From Candidatus Peribacteria bacterium (lineage in GTDB: Bacteria > Patescibacteriota > Gracilibacteria > UBA1369 > GCA-2718715): a stretch of DNA of 14,309 bases. Position 1 is the first letter of the stretch. Each line of letters starts with the position of its first letter. Positions 6,777 to 14,290 of this stretch are shown here, piece after piece. A program made the position numbers and the translations under genes. Under the pieces are notes generated by a model. The model ran no database searches, was not told the DNA's origin, and saw only the letters and a program-made list of their open reading frames with translations. The stretch spans positions 1 through 14,309 of the forward strand of contig CALQZM010000017.1 of NCBI GenBank assembly GCA_943349385.1, in the 5' to 3' direction.

Positions 6777-6839
6777 ATAACAAGTCACTTCCAAAGGATA
6801 CAAGCTAAAATCATGAATTTGAGTATCCAAATAACAAGT
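6777..6839. repeat. 9-bp direct repeats around a small inverted repeat
   Basis: ATAACAAGT occurs at 6777-6785 and 6831-6839, each followed closely by ACTT. Between them GGATAC (6796-6801) and GTATCC (6823-6828) form a 6-bp inverted repeat. The block lies in the presumed leader or promoter region of the 6853-7995 gene. It could be regulatory, or a relic of a small inserted element. Confidence 0.3.
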
Positions 6840-6852
6840 TAACTTTTTTGCC

Positions 6853-7995
6853 ATGAAATCATACGACTTTATAGCCAATCCGATTCGAAAATTCAAATTA
6901 ATAAAAATAGGTAAAATTAGAATTTGCCCTGTGATTGCTGGAATAGTTCTGGCGGTAACTGCTTTATTACTGCTTTCTACTTGGTCAATCTCGGATGCCG
7001 ATGCCGGATACGTAAGGAATGGAGAATTTAAAATTGGAATGAGTTTATCTGACTACAGCATGTATACAGGCGACAATCTAAATGTAACAATTTTCTTCAC
7101 AAATTTATCCCAAGAAAATCAACTAATCACATTTAACGGCAGTTGCCAAGCAACTTATCAAATTTTTGACGAATCAGGACAACTATACTACCCTACCCAA
7201 CCAGAAGAAACACCTTGTAATAATAGAGGATACGAACAATTTGTTATGGCGCCAGGTCAATTAAAAAGATATTACTTTAGTTTAGTAAATATTTTAGGAA
7301 AGCCGACTGTATTTAAAGAAGGTAAATATACAATTATTGGTACGGTAGATGGATTTGGACAAACAGAACCTCAAAAAATAGAAGTTCTTGCAAAACCAAG
7401 TTACGGTACGAAATCTAGTGAGGGTGAGCTTTGTAATGGGATGACTATGAAAACTTGTACTTCAGACCTAGAATGCAAATATGAAGGAGGATTCCCCGGT
7501 GGTGCTGGAATGTGTTTTAGCCCCGACACCAATTTTACTCCTGAAAATAAGTGTGAAAGCGGGTTTACTCGATGTTTTAATGACACTGTAAATCATGCAC
7601 ATTTTGAAATAATTCAAAAATACTTAGTTTCTGGCGAAGTTAAAGGTGGTCTTGATGGAAATTTTTACCCAGATGAACCTATTCAAGCCCAAGACTTTAT
7701 TAAATTGTTAGAAAAAATTAGTAACAAAAAAGTAGATTTTAAAGTTTCAGAAGGGAATCTTTCTAGAATTGTTGCTTTACGAATTTTATATTTTACCTAT
7801 TTTGAAAAGGAACCAGCGATCAAGTTGTCTGACTCCCCGTTCACCGATATGCACGATAATCCATATAAAGACTATTCTACAGCTGCCTATAATTTTGGAA
7901 TTATAAATCTAAATTCCGAAAAAAAGTTCTACCCAAATAATCATCTTACTCGAGCACATGCTTTAGTTCTGATTGATAAATTTGAGAATCTATAG
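6853..7995 (+). CDS. Secreted BsuPI-like / Cys-rich / S-layer homology domain protein
   Basis: A 380-residue exported protein, probably attached to the cell surface. A basic N-terminus (1-23) precedes a hydrophobic stretch (25-44) and a likely signal peptidase site after Ala51 (ADA, then Gly). Residues about 57-180 form an Ig-like beta domain resembling BsuPI intracellular proteinase inhibitors: L.VTIFFTNLS, a QIFDESG strand, and a GKYTIIGTVDG strand near its end. Cys98 and Cys122 may form a disulfide. A linker holds six more Cys residues (194, 202, 208, 221, 234, 241). The C-terminus has two S-layer homology-like repeats, at about 247-289 (GNFYPDEPIQAQDF) and 329-378 (FTDM...YNFGIINL...FYPNNHLTRAHALVL). 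Such repeats usually bind wall polymers, which fits the LCP protein encoded nearby. The start is the first ATG; no Shine-Dalgarno site is seen. The inhibitor activity is not implied by the fold alone. Confidence 0.7.
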   Translation: MKSYDFIANPIRKFKLIKIGKIRICPVIAGIVLAVTALLLLSTWSISDADAGYVRNGEFKIGMSLSDYSMYTGDNLNVTIFFTNLSQENQLITFNGSCQATYQIFDESGQLYYPTQPEETPCNNRGYEQFVMAPGQLKRYYFSLVNILGKPTVFKEGKYTIIGTVDGFGQTEPQKIEVLAKPSYGTKSSEGELCNGMTMKTCTSDLECKYEGGFPGGAGMCFSPDTNFTPENKCESGFTRCFNDTVNHAHFEIIQKYLVSGEVKGGLDGNFYPDEPIQAQDFIKLLEKISNKKVDFKVSEGNLSRIVALRILYFTYFEKEPAIKLSDSPFTDMHDNPYKDYSTAAYNFGIINLNSEKKFYPNNHLTRAHALVLIDKFENL

Positions 7996-7997
7996 TT

Positions 7998-8023
7998 TAT
8001 GATAAGTGGATCATACTATTTTT
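7998..8023 (+). terminator. Weak terminator-like hairpin after the S-layer-type gene
   Basis: TATGAT (7998-8003) pairs with ATCATA (8010-8015) around a six-base loop, and a run of five T residues follows at 8019-8023. The stem has only one G-C pair, so it is weak, but its place just after the stop codon and before the next promoter fits. Confidence 0.35.
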
Positions 8024-8041
8024 AGTTTAAAATTTAGCTTC

Positions 8042-8070
8042 TTTACAGGGTCAGCTTAATTTTGTAGAAT
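8042..8070 (+). promoter_or_regulatory. Promoter giving a predicted leaderless mRNA
   Basis: TTTACA (8042-8047), a 17-base spacer and TAGAAT (8065-8070) form a good sigma70-type promoter. The ATG of the following gene is at 8077, six bases after the -10 box, so transcription should begin at or next to the A of the start codon, leaving no room for a leader. Confidence 0.6.
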
Positions 8071-8076
8071 AGATGT

Positions 8077-8826
8077 ATGAAGAAATTTATTTTTACATTA
8101 ATTATTATAGGGATTTTTAGTTCGATTGGACTTGGTGGCTTTGTATATTTTACTAAGGGTTCAAAGATTTTAGACCTTGAAGGATTTAAAAACCTTATTA
8201 CTAAACAGTTTGCCAATCAAATAACTGATCTTAATAGTGAGGAATCAATTGATAGTGATATAGCTGTAATCCAAGATATTTTAAATAATACTACAGGCGA
8301 AAAAATAGATTTAGGCGACTTAGCAAATTTGAGCCAAGACGAACTCACTACAGTAATAGGTGGTAAAGCTACCGATTCCGAAGATTTAGATACTAGTAAA
8401 AAACGGATGGTGCCTAAACTTTTTACAGCTCAAAAGTTCTTTGAAAATGCTTTTATAAAATTTAGTCATCCAAGTTACCTAGAAGTATTAAATGGTAGTT
8501 TGAGTTTTGTAGAAATTAAATCTAGTAACGAATTAATAGGCACTTTAAACATATATTCTAACCCAGAGAAATTAAGTTTAGAGGACTTTGTATTGAGAGA
8601 TAATTTAGTTAATTATTTTGAAGAAGCAAATAAACTAGGACTTGAAATTGCAGAATTTGAAATACCTACAAGTGTAAGATCAGTAAAAGTCAGTGAGTAT
8701 CCTGGCACAAAAAAATCCGACATATATTTAATTGAATTTGAAGGATTAATAATTGTGGCAGTTGATTTTTCTGAAGATAATGTAGTTGGAGAATATATAT
8801 TACGAAGTATGGAAAAAACTAGATAA
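8077..8826 (+). CDS. Membrane-anchored protein of unknown function
   Basis: 249 residues, not recognised. Residues 4-25 form one hydrophobic segment after MKK, with small residues (SSIGLGG) at its end; it could be a signal anchor or an uncleaved signal peptide. Residues 26-112 are polar and acidic. From about 113 to 245 a compact alpha/beta domain is suggested: the strand FIKFSHPSYLEV, another strand FVEIKSSNELIGTLNIYS, a SLEDFVLRDNLVNYF helix, then three more strands, including SDIYLIEFEGLIIVAVDFS, and a final helix. This order resembles the PsbP/DcrB-type fold found in many exported bacterial proteins, but that is a pattern guess. The MBL gene follows after 20 bases with no terminator, so co-transcription is likely. 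Confidence 0.6.
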   Translation: MKKFIFTLIIIGIFSSIGLGGFVYFTKGSKILDLEGFKNLITKQFANQITDLNSEESIDSDIAVIQDILNNTTGEKIDLGDLANLSQDELTTVIGGKATDSEDLDTSKKRMVPKLFTAQKFFENAFIKFSHPSYLEVLNGSLSFVEIKSSNELIGTLNIYSNPEKLSLEDFVLRDNLVNYFEEANKLGLEIAEFEIPTSVRSVKVSEYPGTKKSDIYLIEFEGLIIVAVDFSEDNVVGEYILRSMEKTR

Positions 8827-8846
8827 TATTTTAATAATCATTTCAC

Positions 8847-10238
8847 ATGAGAGTATCATTTCACGGTGCAGCACGCGAAGTTACAGGTTCAAGACACTTA
8901 ATTGAAGTAAACGGGAAAAAAATCCTACTTGATTGCGGAATGTTTCAAGGACACCGAAAGGAAGCTGCTATTAAAAATAAAGAGCTTTTCATTGATCCCA
9001 AAACGATTGACGCTGTAATTTTATCGCACGCACATATTGATCATTCAGGTTGCTTACCTTGGCTAGTAAAAAATGGATATACTGGGCCAATCTATTCAAC
9101 ATTTGCCTCAAAAGATCTTTGTAATTTCATGCTACAAGACAGTGCATTTATTCAAGAAAAAGAAGTAGATTTTATAAAAAAACACAACTTCGGAGAACCG
9201 GTTGAACCTCTTTATACATCTGAAGATGCTGTCCAAACATTAAAACAATTTCATTCGCTTTCGTATTATAGTCCGACCGAAATTGTTCCAGGTGTATATT
9301 TGACTTATAAAGACGCAGGTCACATTTTGGGTGCAGCTATGGTAATACTTGAAATTGATGATCAACAGGACCAAAAACGAAAAACTCTTACTTTTACAGG
9401 AGATATAGGCCGTAAAGGAACTGCACTTTTAAGAGATCCGGATTATATTGAATCTACAGATTTTTTAATTATGGAATCTACTTATGGAAACCGTTTTCAT
9501 AAATGGATCAAAGATGTGGATGATCATTTATGTGATTTAATTAACGCAACTGCTGCCAAAGGCGGTAAGATTATTGTTCCTGCCTTTGCCTTAGAACGAA
9601 CTCAAGAATTGGTTTACCACATTAATATTCTACAAAAAGAAGGTAGAATTCCTGACTTACCAGTATTCGTGGACAGTCCCCTTGCTGTAAATGTTACCCA
9701 AGTATTCAAAGCTCATCCGGAATGTTTCAATAAAGATATTTACGAAGAATTTTTAAAAAATGACGAAAACCCATTCGGGTTTGGTAGACTGCAATACATT
9801 ACCAAAGTAGATGAATCAAAAATGTTAAATGACAGAAAAGGACCAATGATTATTATTTCTGCTTCTGGAATGTGTGAATTCGGTAGAGTCTTACATCATC
9901 TACGTAACAACGTTGAAGATGCTCGTAATTTAATTTTAATAGTTGGATACCAAGCCGAAAATACTTTAGGCCGTAAACTAGTTGATGGTGAGAAAAATGT
10001 AAAAATCATGGGAGAAATGAAACATGTTCGAGCTAAAGTCGCTGTCATAGATGCATTCTCTGGTCACGCTGATCGAAGCGATTTAATCGACTTTGTAACG
10101 CATGTTCAAGATGTTAAGAAAATCTTTTTAGTTCACGGTGAAGAAGACCAAGGCTTAACTTTTAGTCAAATTCTAAACGAGATCAAGCCAGAAGCATCGG
10201 TGTATCTTCCTATTCGCGGCGACGGATACGATATTTAG
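8847..10238 (+). CDS. Beta-CASP metallo-beta-lactamase fold RNA-processing-type enzyme
   Basis: A 463-residue cytoplasmic metallohydrolase of the MBL-fold RNA metabolism group, the bacterial relatives of the CPSF73/Ysh1 endonuclease. The opening VSFHGAAREVTGSRHLIEV is typical. Metal ligands are visible: His61, His63, Asp65 and His66 (SHAHIDHSG), His159 (DAGHILGAAM), Asp186 (FTGDIGRKG) and His430 (LVHGEEDQ). The beta-CASP insert (about 205-390) has its acidic motif at E210 (MESTYG), VPAFALERTQEL, and the ISASGMCEFGRVLHHL block (338-352); a SGHAD motif with His407 follows. Length and motif set match the family. It lacks an obvious KH domain. RNA cleavage is inferred from family membership; true substrates are unknown. 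It converges on the LCP gene with 45 bases between stops and no clear terminator. Confidence 0.9.
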   Translation: MRVSFHGAAREVTGSRHLIEVNGKKILLDCGMFQGHRKEAAIKNKELFIDPKTIDAVILSHAHIDHSGCLPWLVKNGYTGPIYSTFASKDLCNFMLQDSAFIQEKEVDFIKKHNFGEPVEPLYTSEDAVQTLKQFHSLSYYSPTEIVPGVYLTYKDAGHILGAAMVILEIDDQQDQKRKTLTFTGDIGRKGTALLRDPDYIESTDFLIMESTYGNRFHKWIKDVDDHLCDLINATAAKGGKIIVPAFALERTQELVYHINILQKEGRIPDLPVFVDSPLAVNVTQVFKAHPECFNKDIYEEFLKNDENPFGFGRLQYITKVDESKMLNDRKGPMIIISASGMCEFGRVLHHLRNNVEDARNLILIVGYQAENTLGRKLVDGEKNVKIMGEMKHVRAKVAVIDAFSGHADRSDLIDFVTHVQDVKKIFLVHGEEDQGLTFSQILNEIKPEASVYLPIRGDGYDI

Positions 10239-10283
10239 TGGAGGTTTATGATTTGTATTCTCTGGACTATAAAAAACTATTGA

Positions 10284-12218
10284 TTAACCGCTAAAAACGC
10301 TGGAAACGTAGGTTTTTAAAATTGACCAATCGTTATTTTGCGGTACCAAAATATAGCCACCTTTGCCGCAGTTGGCACATTGTCGATCGTTGTATAGATT
10401 CGAATAGGTTGAGACTAAAATATTGGCGGTGCTTAATACGCTTTGCGAGGCGATATCAAAGTTGCGATATTTTAAAAAGTAGCCGACTGCTTGATGAAGA
10501 GGCAAATCGGTTTCGGTTTTGCCGAGCATTGTGAGTCCTATTTGGGCAATCGCTTTAGCGTTGCCTAATTGTAAATTGGCTAATTTGTCTTTTAGTGATC
10601 CTAAAATTAGCTGTTGGCGAGCAGCACGATCGAAATCCGACGAAGTAAAGCGGCTGCGAGCTAGCCGTAAGGCTTGTTTACCGTTTAAAGTGTGTTCACC
10701 GGCTGAAAAGTACATGGTGCTCCACACGCCGTTGTCGAACGTCTTATAGGTTGGATCCTCAATCGGCTCTGCTAAATTCACCGTAACGCCGCCTAAGTAG
10801 TCTACAACGTCAATAAAGGCATACATGTCTATCAAGATGTGATTGTCGATCTCCTGCCCCGTAATCGACTCGATATTTTGCTCTAAAGCAGCAAGTCCAT
10901 CGGATGCGTAGATTGAGTTAATTTTGCGCCCATCAATATACAAATCTCGTGGGATACTAAGCAAACTAACTGATCCTGTTGCCTCATTTAAATTAGCTAA
11001 GATCAAAGTATCGGTTAAAGATCCGTGCTTTCCGGCAATTAAAAAGTTTTTTACATTACTAGATTTTGCTAGATTTTGACTATTTTTAAAAGAAAGTTTT
11101 TTTCGGATTTGATTAAACTCATAAAAAACCTCGGCAGTATTTTTGCTAATTATGTATCTTAAAAGGACCTCATTTTTTACATTGTCTACAATTGAAATAT
11201 GATATTCCGACTCGTTAGCATTTGTAACTTCGACTTTGGCATTTAAGTTTTCAAGTTTTTTTTTAAACTCAGCTGAGTTTAAAGAGGATTGAATTTCGGC
11301 TAATTTTTCTTGTACATTTTTTTGAATCAAAGTTTCAAAACTATTCAATTTTAAATGCGTTTCTAGATTTGCAATCTGGCTCGCAAAATCTTGCGATTTT
11401 GCTCCCACTGCCTGATTTTGGGCATCAAATAATTGAAAACCAGAATCCTTTAAATTATATTTTAACTTAAGTGCCAGCGAATTATCTGCCTTGAAAATGT
11501 TTAATTCATACTGTTTTTCTGGGGAATATAAAACTTTTAACTGTCTATCCGTAAGTAAAGATTCGACTTCTCCTAAACTTTCTTCAAAATTAATTAATAC
11601 ATCTTTGGCGTTTTGAGCGGATTTAATTTTAATCTTTAAATCCTGTAAATATTTGGCATTAACTTTTTTGATTGCAGTATAAAAGTCCTCTAATTTAGTC
11701 GACGAATAATACTGTACTAAAAGCGAGTCGTTAATAAATAGTTTTTGATTTTCGATCCCAAAAGAATATACGCCGTCAACAGTAGTAATAGTTCCCTCTT
11801 CTACAATTACAGTGGGACTAATATCGGTATTTTGCAGCAAGGTAGTTGCCTGTTTGTAGGCTACTAAATAATTGGCTTGGATCTTTTCTTGGTCTTGCTG
11901 TTTTTGTAATTCTTGCAACGAATTTGCAATCACTTGATCTACCGAAAGTTCCTTAGTAGCTACAGTGGAATCTTCTTTGTTTGTAGGTAAAAGTAGGTAT
12001 TCACGGATTTCATTTAAATCGGTTTTTAACGACTCAAGTTCACTAGAAGCATTTTGAATCTCGGTAGAGCTAGTTTTAGACAAAAAACTGTTTAGCCTAT
12101 ACAACTGAATAAGCATAAAAAAGATTATTAAAAGCCAAAAAACTCGAACAATAAATTTGATCGCTTTTCGGATTTTAACTTTTTTTGGAATGAGTATTTT
12201 GGGGATCTTAGTGTTCAT
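10284..12218 (-). CDS. LytR-CpsA-Psr (LCP) family cell-wall polymer transferase with long N-terminal extension
   Basis: A 644-residue membrane protein. LCP enzymes transfer lipid-linked glycopolymers to peptidoglycan on the outer face of the membrane. A basic start (1-24) precedes one membrane helix (about 25-43). Residues 44-390 form an unusual extension: Gln/Glu-rich coiled-coil-like stretches (about 50-75, 95-130 and 270-330) separated by beta-rich pieces. The LCP domain spans about 391-550, with LTDTLILANL (Asp403), SIPRDLYID (Arg424), a DMYAFIDVVDYLGGVTVNL core, LNGKQALRLARSR (Arg521, Arg523) and FDRAARQQ. A short tail has a CANC motif (614-617). Typical LCP proteins are 300-500 residues. 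The 3' part encoding the LCP domain is clearly richer in G+C than the 5' part. A -10 box lies upstream at 12247-12252. Confidence 0.88.
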   Translation of the reverse strand: MNTKIPKILIPKKVKIRKAIKFIVRVFWLLIIFFMLIQLYRLNSFLSKTSSTEIQNASSELESLKTDLNEIREYLLLPTNKEDSTVATKELSVDQVIANSLQELQKQQDQEKIQANYLVAYKQATTLLQNTDISPTVIVEEGTITTVDGVYSFGIENQKLFINDSLLVQYYSSTKLEDFYTAIKKVNAKYLQDLKIKIKSAQNAKDVLINFEESLGEVESLLTDRQLKVLYSPEKQYELNIFKADNSLALKLKYNLKDSGFQLFDAQNQAVGAKSQDFASQIANLETHLKLNSFETLIQKNVQEKLAEIQSSLNSAEFKKKLENLNAKVEVTNANESEYHISIVDNVKNEVLLRYIISKNTAEVFYEFNQIRKKLSFKNSQNLAKSSNVKNFLIAGKHGSLTDTLILANLNEATGSVSLLSIPRDLYIDGRKINSIYASDGLAALEQNIESITGQEIDNHILIDMYAFIDVVDYLGGVTVNLAEPIEDPTYKTFDNGVWSTMYFSAGEHTLNGKQALRLARSRFTSSDFDRAARQQLILGSLKDKLANLQLGNAKAIAQIGLTMLGKTETDLPLHQAVGYFLKYRNFDIASQSVLSTANILVSTYSNLYNDRQCANCGKGGYILVPQNNDWSILKTYVSSVFSG

Positions 12219-12246
12219 GCAGTATTTAAAAGATTTAACTATTTGG

Positions 12247-12252
12247 ATTATA
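12247..12252 (-). promoter_or_regulatory. -10 box of the LCP gene
   Basis: A perfect TATAAT on the minus strand lies 28 bases upstream of the ATG at 12216-12218. The -35 region at 17-base spacing (TTTTAA) is poor. The predicted leader of about 20 bases has no Shine-Dalgarno site. Confidence 0.4.
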
Positions 12253-12364
12253 GTAAATAAAGACTTGAATTAAAACAAAACTTTTATTAATATCATTCAG
12301 CAATCGGGAGAATTGTCATTTATTGGCAACTCGACAGTACAAATAAATCTTTACAGGATTCAAC

Positions 12365-12439
12365 GCGGGTGTCGTATAGTGGCTATTATGTCAGCCTTCC
12401 AAGCTGAAGAGGTGGGTTCGATTCCCATCACCCGCTCCA
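12365..12439 (+). tRNA. tRNA-Gly (anticodon TCC), CCA encoded
   Basis: The acceptor stem GCGGGTG (12365-12371) pairs perfectly with CACCCGC (12429-12435), followed by discriminator T and an encoded CCA (12437-12439). The anticodon arm has stem TCAGC/GCTGA around the loop CTTCCAA, giving anticodon TCC for GGA/GGG glycine codons. The T arm has GTGGG/CCCAT around TTCGATT. The D stem is weak, with only about three pairs including a G-T, though the AGTGG loop is normal. No strong promoter was seen; TTGTCA (12313-12318) and TTGGCA (12323-12328) are possible -35 boxes without a clear -10. Confidence 0.95.
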
Positions 12440-12491
12440 CTCAGTAAACACCGTTCTATGTCTTGTTACAAGCCACGACTTTTTGAATTCC

Positions 12492-12531
12492 AAAAAAGAG
12501 TGATTGAATTGTTTTAAGAGCTCAAATCACT
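12492..12531 (-). terminator. Probable Rho-independent terminator of the caspase-like gene
   Basis: On the minus strand a 7-bp perfect stem (12525-12531 with 12499-12505) closes a loop of 19 bases. The stem can extend to about ten positions with one mismatch. Six T residues follow one base after the stem (12492-12497 on the plus strand). It lies 23 bases after the stop codon. The loop is large, which lowers confidence. Confidence 0.5.
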
Positions 12532-12553
12532 ACTAATCTTTATTTGTTAACTT

Positions 12554-14290
12554 TTATGCTGGTCTAGATGTTTGATCAAGTGGCTCTGTATCTGGATTTG
12601 CTTGGGAAATTTGAAGTAAATTATTTCTGTGACCGTCCACTGGTATAAAAACTGTAGGGTTAGAATGTTCTTGCCTTGATTCATTATCTAAAATGGTCCC
12701 AATTGTAATAAATTCATTCGTTTGGCCTTTTGCTATAGCTTCCATACCGAGAGTTGTTGCTTCAAAATCACCTATATAATCACCCAAAGTGTCTCTTGCC
12801 ACTAAGTTCCTTTCGGCTGCCGAAATAAAAATAGATGGAGGGCAATTTCGGCTTGCCAAATAAGCCGTTAAATTCATTATAAAATTTTCTTGGTAACAAG
12901 CACTAAAAATATAAATGTCATTTTTGACTGCTTCTTCACCATAAAGGCGGTATCTTTCAATCAACACATTCCCGAATTCCCTAACAGATAAATACTTTTC
13001 AACTTCTTCACTACCTTCGGTATAATACATACCTTCAGGTAATCCATGTCCATTGTACATAAAAGTTAATGGAGGTGGGGTATCTCGTAATTGGGTGAAT
13101 AGTTGAGATTCGAACCTCTCAGTATCTTCTGAATCTAGCACTAATGATTGATAAGACAATGCTTCCTCTGCGTTAATTATACTATCTTCGAAAATGCCAT
13201 TAAAATAACCCTGAGGATTTCTTAAGCGAATACAGTTTCTACCATTAAATAAAGTTTTGTCTCTTAGGCTTTCTCTTTGACTTAAAATTTCTTCATATAA
13301 GTTACTTAGATACTGTGCATCAAATTCTGTAACATTATTATCATAGATGAATTTCGCCATAATTAGCTGCCAATTACTTATTTCAGTATCTTGTATTCCG
13401 CGATCTCTAAAAAAATTAGCTGGTAGATTTATCATTACTACATCTAAGATTTCACACATGTAATTCCATTTAGCAGCATCTAACTCTCCTGCTTGGTCAA
13501 TTCCAGTAAACGACATTCCGTCGTCTAATTCAAAAAAGTAAGTTTGCTTTTTTGAATTAGGTTCTAAAAGAGTTTCTAAAATTGGGTAAGATATAATCAA
13601 CTCATTTTTTTCTTGTTCGCTTAGTAATTCAATTAAAGAATTTAAGACTTCAAAACTCATCTTTTTATTAAAGACTTCATTTAATCTGTCTTTAGGAGAA
13701 CCAAGTAATGGTAGCAAAGAAAGGTTATGATAAGTTGAATTATCATCAAAATCATTAAAGTAATTAACCCAGTTTTCGTGATTTTTTATATCTACTGTTA
13801 GAACTAATAGCGCCAAGGTGTTTAAATTTTTACTAGTAAATACTTCGTTTTTATTCTCAAACATATAATCAGTAATACGATATAAAGTTTCATCATTACC
13901 ATCGTAGCCACTTTCGCTTATAAGTTTAATTGTCGAAGTAAATCCCTCGTAATCCCCCCATTTAGAATGGTAAACATTTACTAAATCATTAATTCTTATT
14001 GATAAATTTGAAAAAAGTGCAAGATCAACATCATCGTTATAATAATTTAAAGGTATATCTAATAGTATATGACTAGGAACATTTGTATTTTTTGCGAAAG
14101 TAAGTATGGCTTCAAAATTAACTCCACTAGGTCGACCACCGTTTCGTTCTCGCTTTATAAATTCATAAGACCATTGATAAAATTCAACAGGCAATGGTCG
14201 ATTGCTTTTTAGAATATTTTCTAACATACCTAAGGCATCTGATACTTGCATTGAACTAAATTTAAGCATAATTGTATTCAAAATTGCCAT
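12554..14290 (-). CDS. Putative caspase-like (clan CD) cysteine peptidase
   Basis: 578 residues from the first visible ATG; the frame stays open to the window edge, so the true start could lie further upstream. Residues 1-400 are not recognised: mostly helical, rich in Asn, Asp, Glu and Leu, with no signal peptide or membrane segment. The C-terminal part (about 405-555) has the order expected of a caspase-type fold: a hydrophobic strand ending in NGHG (LTFMYNGHG, His415), about 45 residues later a hydrophobic strand ending in a Cys (IYIFSACYQ, Cys465), then another strand SIFISAAERN (486-494). Caspases, gingipains, separases and CHAT-domain proteins share this strand-HG / strand-xAC layout. 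Exact family is unclear; inactive or non-peptidase relatives are possible. A weak purine-rich AGAG lies 11-14 bases before the ATG. The gene appears to be transcribed alone, ending at the terminator at 12492-12531. Confidence 0.5.
   Translation of the reverse strand: MAILNTIMLKFSSMQVSDALGMLENILKSNRPLPVEFYQWSYEFIKRERNGGRPSGVNFEAILTFAKNTNVPSHILLDIPLNYYNDDVDLALFSNLSIRINDLVNVYHSKWGDYEGFTSTIKLISESGYDGNDETLYRITDYMFENKNEVFTSKNLNTLALLVLTVDIKNHENWVNYFNDFDDNSTYHNLSLLPLLGSPKDRLNEVFNKKMSFEVLNSLIELLSEQEKNELIISYPILETLLEPNSKKQTYFFELDDGMSFTGIDQAGELDAAKWNYMCEILDVVMINLPANFFRDRGIQDTEISNWQLIMAKFIYDNNVTEFDAQYLSNLYEEILSQRESLRDKTLFNGRNCIRLRNPQGYFNGIFEDSIINAEEALSYQSLVLDSEDTERFESQLFTQLRDTPPPLTFMYNGHGLPEGMYYTEGSEEVEKYLSVREFGNVLIERYRLYGEEAVKNDIYIFSACYQENFIMNLTAYLASRNCPPSIFISAAERNLVARDTLGDYIGDFEATTLGMEAIAKGQTNEFITIGTILDNESRQEHSNPTVFIPVDGHRNNLLQISQANPDTEPLDQTSRPA

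Larger units (their letters stand above)
6399..6852. other. 454-base gap without a convincing gene
   Basis: This is the largest gap in the window. It contains a perfect 8-bp hairpin (6559-6578), a 9-bp direct repeat pair bracketing a 6-bp inverted repeat (6777-6839), and an AATTATAATT palindrome (6428-6437). A 29-codon open patch on the plus strand (6652-6741) has protein-like composition (it reads LKVATALAKNPKTRYIRYLV) but no start codon and is closed by stops at both ends; it could be a gene remnant or chance. A nine-codon ATG-started ORF (6813-6842) ends just before the next gene. No dif site could be identified with confidence. Confidence 0.5.

Noticed and set aside
10322..10749. Two plus-strand open frames of 70 and 76 codons
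   Set aside because: Both are antisense to the conserved LCP domain and have no protein-like features of their own.
12365..12553. Integration site at the 3' end of tRNA-Gly
   Set aside because: No repeat of the tRNA 3' end was found downstream, and no integrase lies next to it; the only recombinase is a Xer type about 6 kb away.
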